Position numbers and translations under genes: made by a program. From Phycisphaera mikurensis NBRC 102666 (lineage in GTDB: Bacteria > Planctomycetota > Phycisphaerae > Phycisphaerales > SM1A02): a stretch of DNA of 34,806 bases. This document shows, piece by piece, positions 1-6,681 of this stretch. The notes under the pieces are model-generated. The model was not told the origin of the DNA. It ran no database searches and worked only from the letters and a program-made list of their open reading frames with translations. Position 1 is the first letter of the stretch, and every line of letters begins with the position of its first letter. Where the stretch lies: positions 1 through 34,806 of the forward strand of contig CAMDUT010000007.1 of assembly GCA_945877905.1 (NCBI GenBank), in the 5' to 3' direction.

Positions 1-182
1 GCCCCCAGGTCGGCGCTCGGGACGAAGTAGCTGCCCACCCGGTCCGGCAGGCACACCGCCTTCCCCACGTACAGCACCCGGCCCTCGGCGTCCTTCATGA
101 GGTACACCCCGGGCACCTTCGGGAGGGCCCGGGCCTTCTCGGACAGCCGCTGGAGGCGTTCGGACCGCGATTCTGCGGACAT
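1..182 (-). CDS. uvrC: UvrABC excinuclease subunit C, N-terminal part (runs off window)
   Basis: The first 60 codons of a gene reading leftward out of the window. The translation begins MSAESRSERL and contains LPKVPGVYLMKD, then VLYVGKA and DRVGSYF, the GIY-YIG nuclease signature of UvrC. Residues aligning with the known catalytic set are visible: Y27, Y38, R48 and Y52; the catalytic Glu lies beyond the edge. UvrC makes the 3' incision in nucleotide excision repair with UvrA and UvrB in the cytoplasm. The ATG at 182 is chosen because the family normally starts 15-20 residues before the GVY motif. There is no Shine-Dalgarno; a TAGGAT hexamer lies 8 nt upstream, suggesting a leaderless transcript. 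A shorter UvrC/Cho-like nuclease is possible because only the N-terminus is seen. Confidence 0.85.
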   Translation of the reverse strand, partial: MSAESRSERLQRLSEKARALPKVPGVYLMKDAEGRVLYVGKAVCLPDRVGSYFVPSADLG

Positions 183-190
183 TGCGGGAA

Positions 191-196
191 ATCCTA
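191..196 (-). promoter_or_regulatory. putative -10 element of uvrC
   Basis: TAGGAT on the minus strand, with 8 nt between it and the uvrC ATG. No convincing -35 is seen. The spacing would put the transcription start at or within a base or two of the start codon. Confidence 0.45.
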
Positions 197-220
197 CGGA
201 GCCGGGGGGCGTTTGACTCG

Positions 221-226
221 TATAAT
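221..226 (+). promoter_or_regulatory. consensus -10 box for the Cys-rich lipoprotein gene
   Basis: A perfect TATAAT in an otherwise very GC-rich stretch. Transcription would start near 233, giving a leader of about 50 nt before the ATG at 285. There is no TTGACA-like hexamer at 16-18 nt spacing; the TTGACT at 213-218 is far too close to serve as a -35. Confidence 0.55.
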
Positions 227-284
227 CCGTCTCCCGGCCCGGGATCGGAGCCGGCACCCGAACACCCCTTACGGAGAACTCACC

Positions 285-746
285 ATGAAGAAGTTTGCCT
301 TCCTGACCGCCGGCCTCGCCGCCTCGCTCTTCCTCGCCGCCTGTGACTGCACCGAGAAGCAGAACACCGCCGCCGGCGCGATGGGCGAGAAGTCCTCGTG
401 CTGCTCGACCGACAAGAAGTGCGACGCCAAGTGCACCGGCGACGCGAAGAGCTGCGCGAAGACCGATTGCTGCCAGAAGGCCGACGCGAAGACGGCGGCC
501 CCCGGCGCCGTCAGCGAGAAGAAGGAGGGCGGCTGCTGCTCGTCCACCAAGACCTCGGCCAAGACCGACTGCGCGACGACCTGCCCGGCCACGAAGTCCG
601 AGTGCTCCACCAAGACCGACGCGAAGGCCTGCCCGGCCACCTGCCCGATGACCGGCACCACCAAGGATGCCTCGATGGGCGCCGTGAGCGAGAAGAAGGA
701 AGGCGGCTGCTGCAAGAGCCAGTCGTCCTGCACCAAGCAGGGCTGA
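285..746 (+). CDS. cysteine-rich repeat lipoprotein, unknown function
   Basis: A 153-residue protein with an N-terminal lysine pair, a hydrophobic stretch and a lipobox (LAAC at residues 17-20), so it should be exported and lipidated. The mature part is about 14% cysteine (19 Cys in about 134 residues), largely as CC, CxxxC and TDC(C) units in a Lys/Thr/Ala/Asp-rich background. GAVSEKKEGGCC occurs twice, at nt 504-539 and 678-713, and GAMGEKSSCC is a degenerate earlier copy. The start at 285 is preferred over an upstream in-frame ATG at 213 because it yields the signal peptide and has GGAG at 273-276. I recognise no family. Metal binding or thiol redox buffering at the membrane is inference from composition only. 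Two hairpins downstream indicate a single-gene transcript. Confidence 0.85.
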   Translation: MKKFAFLTAGLAASLFLAACDCTEKQNTAAGAMGEKSSCCSTDKKCDAKCTGDAKSCAKTDCCQKADAKTAAPGAVSEKKEGGCCSSTKTSAKTDCATTCPATKSECSTKTDAKACPATCPMTGTTKDASMGAVSEKKEGGCCKSQSSCTKQG

Positions 747-753
747 GCCCTTC

Positions 754-771
754 CCGGGAGCCCGCTCCCGG
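754..771 (+). terminator. hairpin after the lipoprotein gene
   Basis: CCGGGAG (754-760), CCCG loop, CTCCCGG (765-771): a perfect 7-bp stem 7 nt after the stop codon. It lacks a T-tract, so it may act with the larger hairpin just downstream. Confidence 0.4.
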
Positions 772-789
772 ATGACGTTCGAAACTCCC

Positions 790-816
790 GTGCGCCCGCC
801 CCCGTGGCGGGCGCAC
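790..816 (+). terminator. strong hairpin, likely terminator
   Basis: GTGCGCCCGCC (790-800), loop CCCGT, GGCGGGCGCAC (806-816): a perfect 11-bp GC stem between the lipoprotein gene and pyrC. The following bases (GTGCTTCT) are only weakly T-rich. Confidence 0.55.
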
Positions 817-861
817 GTGCTTCTGGGCGCCGGGCGCGCGCGGCGCCGGTGCACACGCCGT

Positions 862-903
862 TGGCCATCGGGCGCGGCGGGTACCCTCCGTGCCCGATGG
901 CCA
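862..903 (+). promoter_or_regulatory. 12-bp inverted repeat around the pyrC promoter and start codon
   Basis: TGGCCATCGGGC (862-873) and its exact reverse complement GCCCGATGGCCA (892-903), separated by 18 nt. The right arm contains the pyrC ATG (897-899), and the spacer holds TACCCT (882-887), a -10-like element 9 nt before the ATG. It could be an operator, or an RNA hairpin hiding the start codon if transcription begins further upstream. Confidence 0.5.
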
Positions 904-2177
904 CCACCTTGCTGCGCGGCGGGCGCGTGATCTGCGCCGCCTCCGGACTCGACGCGACCGCCGACGTGCTGCTGGCCGACGGTCGCATCGCGGCGGTGTC
1001 ACGCACCCGCGGCGAGCTCCCCGCCACGGGCGCCGAGGTGGTCGAGTGCGAGGGGCTCCTCGTCGTCCCCGGCCTGATCGACCCGCACGTGCACCTGCGC
1101 GAGCCGGGGGGCGAGCACAAGGAGACCATCGCCACGGGCGTCGCGGCCGCGATCGCGGGCGGGTTCACGAGCGTCTGCTGCATGCCCAACACGACGCCGT
1201 GCCTCGACTCGGCGCCGCTGGTCGAGTTCGTGCGCATGCGCGCGCGCGAGGCGGGCCTGGCGCGCGTGTTCGTCGCGGGCGCCGCGACGGTCGGCCGCGC
1301 GGGAGAGCAGCTTGCCCCCATGGCCTCGATGGCGAACGCCGGCGCGGTCGCGTTCACCGACGACGGCGAGGGGATCGCCAGCGCGCAGGTGATGCTGCGC
1401 GTCCTGCAGATGGCGAAGGCCGTCGGGCGCCCGTTCATGCAGCACTGCCAGGAGCCGACGCTCACCCAGGGCGCGTCGATGAACGCGGGCCCGCTCCAGG
1501 CGAAGCTCGGCCACGGGGGCTGGCCGGCCATCGCCGAGGAGCTGATGCTCGAGCGCGACGTGATGCTCAATCGCGCCGTCGGGGCCCGCTACCACGCGCA
1601 GCACCTGTCGGCAGCCGGGAGCGCGGACATCCTGCGCCGCGCGCGCGCCGCGGGCCAGCCCGTGAGCGGCGAGGCCAGCCCGCACCACCTGCTGCTCACC
1701 GACGCCGAGTGCGCGGGCGACCGCACGGACGCCAAGATGAACCCGCCGCTGCGCACCGCGTCCGACGTGCAGGCGCTGCGCCAGGCGGTGGCCGATGGCG
1801 TGATCGACGTGCTGGCAACCGACCACGCGCCCCACTCGCCCGCGGAGAAGGCGCGCGACTTCGCGAGCGCCCCGTTCGGCATCATCGGCCTCGAGCACGC
1901 CCTGCCCCTCTACCGCGAGGCCCTGGTGGACAGCGGCGCCATCGGCTGGCCGCGGCTGGTCGAGCTCCTGACCCTCCAGCCCGCGCGCCTGCTCGGCCTC
2001 GAGACCATGGGCCTCGGCACGCTGCGCATCGGTGCGCCGGCGGACGTCACGGTGATCGACCCCGACGCGCGATGGACGGTCGACGTGTCGGACCTGCGCT
2101 CCAAGAGCCGCAACACCCCGTTCACCGGGCGCGCGCTGCGCGGCCGCGCCGTGCGCACGTTCGTCGACGGGAAGTGA
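897..2177 (+). CDS. pyrC: dihydroorotase
   Basis: A 426-residue amidohydrolase catalysing reversible cyclisation of N-carbamoyl-aspartate to dihydroorotate, the third step of de novo pyrimidine synthesis. The sequence shows the metal-binding HVH with HLREPGG (residues 64-72), MPNTTP in the substrate-binding region, HCQEP replacing the commoner HAED-type motif, and ATDHAPH (D309 region) near the C-terminus. Length and order fit the classical bacterial enzyme. The start at 897 gives the usual N-terminus (MATTLLRGGRV); an extension to 804 would read through the terminator region and is unlikely. There is no Shine-Dalgarno. The gene stands alone, with no other pyr gene beside it, and ends 22 bp from the convergent hpnH. 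Confidence 0.93.
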   Translation: MATTLLRGGRVICAASGLDATADVLLADGRIAAVSRTRGELPATGAEVVECEGLLVVPGLIDPHVHLREPGGEHKETIATGVAAAIAGGFTSVCCMPNTTPCLDSAPLVEFVRMRAREAGLARVFVAGAATVGRAGEQLAPMASMANAGAVAFTDDGEGIASAQVMLRVLQMAKAVGRPFMQHCQEPTLTQGASMNAGPLQAKLGHGGWPAIAEELMLERDVMLNRAVGARYHAQHLSAAGSADILRRARAAGQPVSGEASPHHLLLTDAECAGDRTDAKMNPPLRTASDVQALRQAVADGVIDVLATDHAPHSPAEKARDFASAPFGIIGLEHALPLYREALVDSGAIGWPRLVELLTLQPARLLGLETMGLGTLRIGAPADVTVIDPDARWTVDVSDLRSKSRNTPFTGRALRGRAVRTFVDGK

Positions 2178-2199
2178 CCCGGCCCGTCCCGGATCAATC

Positions 2200-3333
2200 T
2201 CAGGCCGCGGTCTTCTCCGCGTCCTTCGCGATGCCAAGCTGCACCAGGCGTTCGATGGGCCGGTGCGGCTTCTTCGCCTCCTCGGCCAAGCGCTTCGCGG
2301 CGACCTCGTCGGGGTACAGCGGGCCCAGCAGCGCCTTCACGTTCGCCCAGATGCCGCCGATCCCCGAGAACGTGTAGTCCACCGCGCTCGGCTCGTAGCC
2401 GCAGTGCACCATGCAGTTCTGGCACTTCGGGTTGCCGCTCTTGACGCCGTACTTCGACCAGTCGGTCGCCTCGACCAGCTCCTTGAAGGTGTCGAAGTAC
2501 CCCTCCTGCAGCAGGTAGCACGGCTTCTGCCAGCCGAAGACGTTGTAGGCGGGGCTTCCCCACGGCGTGCACTCGAAGTCCCGCTTGCCCATGAGGAACT
2601 CGAGGAACAGCGGGCTCATGTTGAACTTCCAGCGCTTCTTGCGGTTCGAGAGGATCATCCCGAACAGCTCGTTCGTCTTGCGGCGCCCGAGGAAGCTCTG
2701 CTGGTCCGGGGCCTTGTCGTAGGCATATCCCGGCGAGACCATCATTCCCTCGACGCCGAGGTCCATCATCTCGTCGAAGAACGCGCGGACGCTGGTGGGG
2801 TCGGCGCCCTGGAAGAGCGTGGTGTTCGTGGTGACGCGGAAGCCCATCCTCACCGCGAGCCGGATGCCCTCGACCGCCTTCTCGAACGTGCCCTCGCGGC
2901 ACACGGCGAAGTCGTGGTGCTCCTGCTGCCCGTCCATGTGCACGCTGAAGCTGAGGTACTTGCTCGGCTTGAAGAGGCCCTCCTCGAGCTTCTCCTTCAG
3001 AAGGAGCGCGTTCGTGCAGAGGTAGACGTACTTCTTCCGGGCCACGAGCCCCTCGACGATCCGCTTGATCTCCGGGTGCAGGAGCGGCTCGCCGCCCGGG
3101 ATGCTCACCATCGGCGCGCCGCATTCCTCGGCGGCCTTGAAGCACTCCTCGGCCGAGAGGTTCTTCTTCAGGATGTGCGGCGGGTACTGGATCTTGCCGC
3201 AGCCTGCGCATGCGAGGTTGCACCGGAACAGCGGCTCGAGCATCAGCACCAGCGGATAGTGCTTGCGGCCCCGGAGACGCTGTCCGAGAACGTACGAGGC
3301 GACGGTCCACATCTGGGAGATCGGTACGGCCAT
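2200..3333 (-). CDS. hpnH: hopanoid biosynthesis radical SAM protein HpnH (adenosyl-hopene synthase)
   Basis: A 377-residue radical SAM enzyme. The N-terminus MAVPISQMWTVASYVLGQRL and the cluster motif CNLACAGC (C38, C42, C45) binding [4Fe-4S]/SAM match HpnH, which joins a 5'-deoxyadenosyl group to diploptene to begin side-chain building of extended hopanoids. GGEP follows in the SAM-binding region, and a C-terminal PKCQNCMVHCGYEP segment resembles the extra-cysteine region of the family. Start 3333 gives the family N-terminus. There is no clear Shine-Dalgarno; the leader contains a 10-bp hairpin. No squalene-hopene cyclase or other hpn gene is adjacent, so the pathway must be dispersed. Confidence 0.9.
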   Translation of the reverse strand: MAVPISQMWTVASYVLGQRLRGRKHYPLVLMLEPLFRCNLACAGCGKIQYPPHILKKNLSAEECFKAAEECGAPMVSIPGGEPLLHPEIKRIVEGLVARKKYVYLCTNALLLKEKLEEGLFKPSKYLSFSVHMDGQQEHHDFAVCREGTFEKAVEGIRLAVRMGFRVTTNTTLFQGADPTSVRAFFDEMMDLGVEGMMVSPGYAYDKAPDQQSFLGRRKTNELFGMILSNRKKRWKFNMSPLFLEFLMGKRDFECTPWGSPAYNVFGWQKPCYLLQEGYFDTFKELVEATDWSKYGVKSGNPKCQNCMVHCGYEPSAVDYTFSGIGGIWANVKALLGPLYPDEVAAKRLAEEAKKPHRPIERLVQLGIAKDAEKTAA

Positions 3334-3663
3334 GGGGGGGTGGAAGCCTGTGCTGGGGCGGTGGTTGGGGGTCGCCGAAAATCTTCTCGGCCGACGCGTT
3401 TCCGGGCGAACCCGGAAACGGGGCACGATCGTAGCACGGGCATGACGACCCTTGCCGCGACCATCGAACCTGCCTCCCTGTCCGGGCTGGATGCCTGGCG
3501 GCCGGCCGACTCGGTGGCCGAGGCGTTCGCGGGGCTCGACCGGCGCATCGCGGCGAAGCTGCGGCGCTTGGTCGAGGTGTCGACCCTCTCCATGGTGACG
3601 GACCGTGCGAGGGGTACGATCTCAGGTCCGCGGCCCGTCGCCGCGCGGCCCGAGCCCCTCCCC
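3334..3663. other. divergent region between hpnH and the sigma factor
   Basis: About 330 bp without an assured gene. It holds a perfect hairpin (3397-3420), a minus-strand TACGAT (3428-3433) that could be the hpnH -10, and a plus-strand TACGAT (3615-3620) that could serve the sigma gene. The plus-strand frame of the sigma factor stays open here back to an ATG at 3442. That would add 74 residues with coding-like third-position GC, so an N-terminal extension cannot be excluded. Confidence 0.5.
3397..3420 (-). promoter_or_regulatory. hairpin in the hpnH leader
   Basis: Read on the minus strand: CGTTTCCGGG, loop TTCG, CCCGGAAACG, a perfect 10-bp stem with a UUCG tetraloop. If hpnH transcription starts just downstream of TACGAT (3433-3428), this hairpin is the first structure in the mRNA, about 64 nt before the start codon. 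Role unknown; a stabilising 5' element or a regulator site are options. Confidence 0.45.
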
Positions 3664-4302
3664 ATGGTGACCGCCACCGAGCGCCCCGACGAGACGCTGC
3701 TCTCGGACTACCTGTCCGGGGACCGCGCCGCGTTCGCGACGCTGGTGGAGCGGTACCGGCGCGAGCTGCACGGCTTCCTCGCCCGGTTCCTCGGCTCGAA
3801 CGCCGCCGCGGACGACGTGTTCCAGGAGACGTTCCTCCAGGTTCACCTCGCCGCGGACACCTTCGACCGCGCCCGCGCGTTCAAGCCGTGGCTCTTCACC
3901 ATCGCGGCGAACAAGGCGCGCGACTGGCACCGCCGGCAGAAGCGCCGGCGCGCGCTCAGCCTCGACGCCCCGACGGGTTCGGACGCCGACGGCGCCCGCA
4001 TGGTGGACCTGATGGACGGCGGCGCCCCCGCACCCGATGCCTCGCTCGAGGGCGCCGAGGTGCGCGCGCAGGTGAAGGACGTGGTCGACGCCATGCCCGC
4101 CATGTACCGAGAGGTGCTCCAGCTGAACTACTTCCAGCGGATGAGCTACCAGCAGATCTCCGAGGTGCTCGGCATCCCGCTCGGGACCGTCAAGAGCCGC
4201 ATTCACGCGGCGACCGCGACCTTCGCCGACCAATGGAAGGTCGCCACGTCGCGAACGCCGCGCGCCGGCCAGCCCCGTGCCGACAAGGAGTCCAAGGCAT
4301 GA
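3664..4302 (+). CDS. ECF-family RNA polymerase sigma factor
   Basis: A 212-residue sigma-70 family protein with region 2 at about residues 22-90 (DVFQETFLQVH, then FKPWLFTIAANKARDWHRR) and region 4 at about 150-205 (MYREVLQLNYFQRMSYQQIS, GIPLGTVKSRIH helix-turn-helix). There is no region 3, typical of ECF factors that direct RNA polymerase to small stress or envelope regulons. The ATG at 3664 gives normal family length; in-frame ATGs at 3594 and 3442 would extend it to as many as 286 residues. The stop overlaps the next ATG (ATGA), coupling it to a membrane protein that is the obvious candidate anti-sigma factor. Target promoters are unknown. Confidence 0.88.
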   Translation: MVTATERPDETLLSDYLSGDRAAFATLVERYRRELHGFLARFLGSNAAADDVFQETFLQVHLAADTFDRARAFKPWLFTIAANKARDWHRRQKRRRALSLDAPTGSDADGARMVDLMDGGAPAPDASLEGAEVRAQVKDVVDAMPAMYREVLQLNYFQRMSYQQISEVLGIPLGTVKSRIHAATATFADQWKVATSRTPRAGQPRADKESKA

Positions 4303-5399
4303 TCGAGCCTCCCCTGCCGCCGCCACGCGGCGAGCCCACCCTCAGCGACGCAGACATGCGCGTGCTCGACTTCATCGCCGAGCACGGCTTTGACGCATCC
4401 CGGGTGAACGAGCTTCCCGAGGCGGACCGGCCGCGCGCGATGGCCCTCATCCGCCAGATGGGCGTGCTCGACGCGTACCCCGCCGACGACGCCGGCGACG
4501 CGCTCGTGGATGCCACGCTCGCGCGCATCGACCGCTACGAGGAGGCGCTCGCCGAGGCCCGCCGGATCACGCCGCGCCACGAGCCCTCGTTCCGGCTGTC
4601 GAGCATCGTCGGCGTCGCCGCGCTCCTGATGCTCGGCGTCGGCACGGCCCTGCCGATCGTCGCCGAGCTGCGCCGCCAGAGCCTGGTGACCCTCTGCGGG
4701 AACAACCTGCGCACGGTGCACGGCGCGCTCGGCGCGTACGCCGGCGCGAACGACGGCTCGCTGCCCCTTTCCGCGTCGATCGGCGACTTCGCCACCATGT
4801 TCGGCCGCCGCGGTGCGTCGGGCGAGGTCGCGCGCCGCGGCCTGCAGTCCGTCCCCGGCCCGCAGGCTCAGCCGCCGTCCGGCGCCGTGCGGCCGCAAGT
4901 GGTCATGCAGATGTGGTTCGACGTCCCGAGCCGGACCGTGTTCGTCGTGCAGGGCGTGCGCTCGTGGTCGGAGTCCCACCACAGCGCGCACCTCGACGCG
5001 CTCGTCGCGGGCGAGTATGCCGACCACGAGGACCTCCGATGCCCCGCGTGCAGTCAGGGCCGGCCGTGCTTCGCGTACCGCGTGCCCGCGCGCGGGCAGC
5101 GCTTCATGCTTGACACCCCGTACCGGACGGTCACGGTCGCGGACGCGAACCCGATGATCGAGGACCACCGGCTCGGGCTCCCCACCGAACGCCGCGCGCT
5201 CAACTCGCGCAACCATGCCGAGGCCGGCCAGAACATGCTGTTCTCCGACGGCGCGGTCGAATGGCGGCTGTCGCCCATGATCGTGACCGGCCAGGACCTG
5301 GTCGACAACGTCTGGCTGCCCCGTGACGACCACGGGCGCGAGCGGCTCCGGCTGCGCTCGTGGGCCGCGGGCCCCGACGACAACTTCGTGGCGCAATGA
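4299..5399 (+). CDS. putative anti-sigma factor fused to a DUF1559-like (pseudopilin-type) domain
   Basis: A 366-residue protein whose ATG overlaps the sigma-factor stop by 4 nt, with AAGGAG at 4285-4290 as Shine-Dalgarno. Residues 1-95 are acidic, helical and cytoplasmic-like; one membrane helix spans about 102-122. It is followed by CGNNLRTVHGALGAYAGAND (133-152), the pattern seen after the membrane helix of planctomycete DUF1559/pseudopilin-like proteins. Near the end, NHAEAGQNMLFSDG (305-318) resembles their H-X9-DG motif with one extra residue. A CPAC...C cluster lies between. I infer that the N-terminal part restrains the sigma factor and the outer part senses something; the position supports this but no known anti-sigma zinc motif is visible. 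Confidence 0.65.
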   Translation: MIEPPLPPPRGEPTLSDADMRVLDFIAEHGFDASRVNELPEADRPRAMALIRQMGVLDAYPADDAGDALVDATLARIDRYEEALAEARRITPRHEPSFRLSSIVGVAALLMLGVGTALPIVAELRRQSLVTLCGNNLRTVHGALGAYAGANDGSLPLSASIGDFATMFGRRGASGEVARRGLQSVPGPQAQPPSGAVRPQVVMQMWFDVPSRTVFVVQGVRSWSESHHSAHLDALVAGEYADHEDLRCPACSQGRPCFAYRVPARGQRFMLDTPYRTVTVADANPMIEDHRLGLPTERRALNSRNHAEAGQNMLFSDGAVEWRLSPMIVTGQDLVDNVWLPRDDHGRERLRLRSWAAGPDDNFVAQ

Positions 5400-5535
5400 C
5401 GCGGGCCACGGCGGATGGCGCCGCCGAAGCCAATAACGAGGCCGGACGCTGCGGGGATTGAAGCCCCGCCGGGATTGCGCTATCCTTCGCGATTCTCCGC
5501 CCTTCGCCGGGCGGCCGAACCGAACGGACCACGCC
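5400..5535 (+). promoter_or_regulatory. rpmI promoter region
   Basis: TTGAAG (5458-5463), a 17-bp spacer and TATCCT (5481-5486) form a good housekeeping-type promoter with start near 5493 and a leader of about 43 nt. A hairpin GCGGGG/CCCCGC (5451-5456 and 5464-5469) encloses the -35 hexamer in its loop and may terminate transcripts from the sigma-factor pair. Confidence 0.6.
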
Positions 5536-5802
5536 ATGCCCAAGCAGAAGTCACACCGCGGCCTCCTCAAGCGCATCAAGCTCACCAAGAGCGGGAAGGT
5601 CCGCTTCAAGGCGCCGAACAGCCGCCACATCAAGAGCAACAAGACCGGCACCCAGGTCCAGTCGTACCGGAAGTCGCGCTACGCGCGCACGGGCGACCTG
5701 CGCTACCTGAAGAAGCTGCTCAACCGCGGCCTGCGCTCCGAGGAGCAGCACGTCGCGGACGACAAGGCCCGCGAGGCCGCCGCGGCCAAGGCGGCGAAGT
5801 AA
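5536..5802 (+). CDS. rpmI: 50S ribosomal protein L35
   Basis: An 88-residue, very basic protein starting MPKQKSHRGLLKRIKLTKSG, with the L35 pattern of Lys/Arg-rich segments and YLKKLL near residues 66-71. L35 is a late-assembling large-subunit protein. It is longer than the usual 64-66 residues: after RGLR there is an Ala/Lys/Glu-rich tail (SEEQHVADDKAREAAAAK). The gene precedes rplT as in most bacteria, but infC, normally immediately upstream, is absent; the sigma-factor pair occupies that place. An own promoter with 17-bp spacing lies just upstream. Confidence 0.92.
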   Translation: MPKQKSHRGLLKRIKLTKSGKVRFKAPNSRHIKSNKTGTQVQSYRKSRYARTGDLRYLKKLLNRGLRSEEQHVADDKAREAAAAKAAK

Positions 5803-5812
5803 GCCACGTTCC

Positions 5813-5835
5813 GCGCGCCGCACGGTGCGGCGCGC
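5813..5835 (+). promoter_or_regulatory. intercistronic hairpin between rpmI and rplT
   Basis: GCGCGCCGC (5813-5821), loop ACGGT, GCGGCGCGC (5827-5835), a perfect 9-bp stem in the 104-nt gap. It may be a partial terminator, a processing site, or an L20-responsive structure, since L20 autoregulates this operon in other bacteria; the last is speculation. Confidence 0.45.
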
Positions 5836-5906
5836 TCACGCATCGTCCGTCGGGACCCAAGCGCGGCGACCGCCGCCTCCGCCGGACACGACACTGAGGA
5901 CACCCC

Positions 5907-6284
5907 ATGCCACGTGCACGCAAGGGCGCAGCCCGAACCCAGGCCCGACGCAAGCTTCTCCGCGAGGCCCGCGGCTACTACGGAACGAAGAGCCGCCTCA
6001 AGCAGCAGGCGAAGGTCGCGATCATGCGCGCCCTGCGCAACAAGTGGCGCCACCGCCGCCTGCGCCGCCGCAACTACCGCCAGCTGTGGATCACCCGCAT
6101 CACCGCGGCGTGCCGCATGCGCGGCTGGAAGTACAGCCTCCTGATCAACGGCCTCTCGCGCGCGGGCGTCCTGCTCAACCGCAAGATGCTCAGCGAGATC
6201 GCGATCCACGACCCGGCGACGTTCGACGCGCTGGTCGCCACGTCGCGCAAGCACTGCTCCGTGGCCCACGCCGTCAAGGCCTGA
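5907..6284 (+). CDS. rplT: 50S ribosomal protein L20
   Basis: A 125-residue basic protein of standard length. The sequence begins MPRARKGAARTQARRKLLRE and contains GYYGTKSRLKQQAKVAIMRA and RRRNYRQLWITRI, both characteristic of L20, an early assembly protein that binds 23S rRNA. GAGGA at 5896-5900, 6 nt before the ATG, is a good Shine-Dalgarno. It is co-transcribed with rpmI and followed by a strong terminator. Confidence 0.95.
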   Translation: MPRARKGAARTQARRKLLREARGYYGTKSRLKQQAKVAIMRALRNKWRHRRLRRRNYRQLWITRITAACRMRGWKYSLLINGLSRAGVLLNRKMLSEIAIHDPATFDALVATSRKHCSVAHAVKA

Positions 6285-6323
6285 GCCGCGCGCGCGTCGG
6301 CCACCGTCGCGCCCGAGGCACCG

Positions 6324-6367
6324 AAAACGACACGTGCGCCGGATCGCTCCGGCGCACGTTCGCTTTT
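6324..6367. terminator. bidirectional intrinsic terminator between rplT and csrA
   Basis: ACGTGCGCCGGA (6332-6343), loop TCGC, TCCGGCGCACGT (6348-6359): a perfect 12-bp stem, with AAAA at 6324-6327 on one side and TTTT at 6364-6367 on the other. It can end both the rightward rpmI-rplT and the leftward fliW-csrA transcripts. Confidence 0.85.
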
Positions 6368-6387
6368 CCTCCGCCCCGCCCCGGCGG

Positions 6388-6666
6388 TCACGCGCTGATG
6401 CGCGCGGCCGCGATGCTCGCGATGGCCGACGCCCGCTGCTCGGCAAGCGACGGCGCCCCGGGAACCCGGCCCAGCGTCCCGCGGAGGGCCGCGGCCTGCG
6501 CGTTCTCCTGGCGGATCGACTCGTAGATCTCCTTGCGGTGGACGGCGACGCGCGAGGGCGCGTTCACGCCCAGCCGCACCTTGTCCCCGCGGATGTCGAC
6601 GACGACGATCTCGACGTCGTCCCCGATCATGATGGCTTCGTCGCGGTGTCGTGAGAGAACGAGCAT
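6388..6666 (-). CDS. csrA: carbon storage regulator CsrA
   Basis: A 92-residue protein beginning [17 protein letters not shown] with [18 protein letters not shown] and [12 protein letters not shown], the core of CsrA, a homodimeric RNA-binding protein that represses translation by binding GGA motifs at ribosome binding sites. The core is followed by about 35 Ala-rich residues, longer than the usual 60-75-residue protein. GGAAGG 6 nt before the ATG is the Shine-Dalgarno and overlaps a consensus CsrA site, suggesting autoregulation. It lies 79 nt downstream of fliW, its antagonist in flagellated bacteria. An upstream ATG (MHERHGRPH...) would destroy the conserved N-terminus. Confidence 0.93.
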   Translation of the reverse strand: MLVLSRHRDEAIMIGDDVEIVVVDIRGDKVRLGVNAPSRVAVHRKEIYESIRQENAQAAALRGTLGRVPGAPSLAEQRASAIASIAAARISA

Positions 6667-6673
6667 GTGGGGC

Positions 6674-6681
6674 CTTCCGTG
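6674..6681 (-). promoter_or_regulatory. putative CsrA binding site over the csrA Shine-Dalgarno
   Basis: Minus-strand CACGGAAG matches the CsrA core CANGGANG exactly, sits inside GCC-ACGGAA-GGC (GGA in a hairpin loop) and overlaps the csrA ribosome binding site. Confidence 0.55.

Noticed and set aside
213-218. TTGACT as -35 of the TATAAT promoter
   Set aside because: The hexamers are only about 2 nt apart, far from the required 16-18 bp.
213-284. Upstream ATG extending the lipoprotein
   Set aside because: It would bury the signal peptide inside the protein and start upstream of the TATAAT box and the Shine-Dalgarno.
269-1570. Long minus-strand open frame across the lipoprotein and pyrC
   Set aside because: It crosses two well-supported plus-strand genes, has low-complexity composition and no recognisable motif; a GC-rich shadow.
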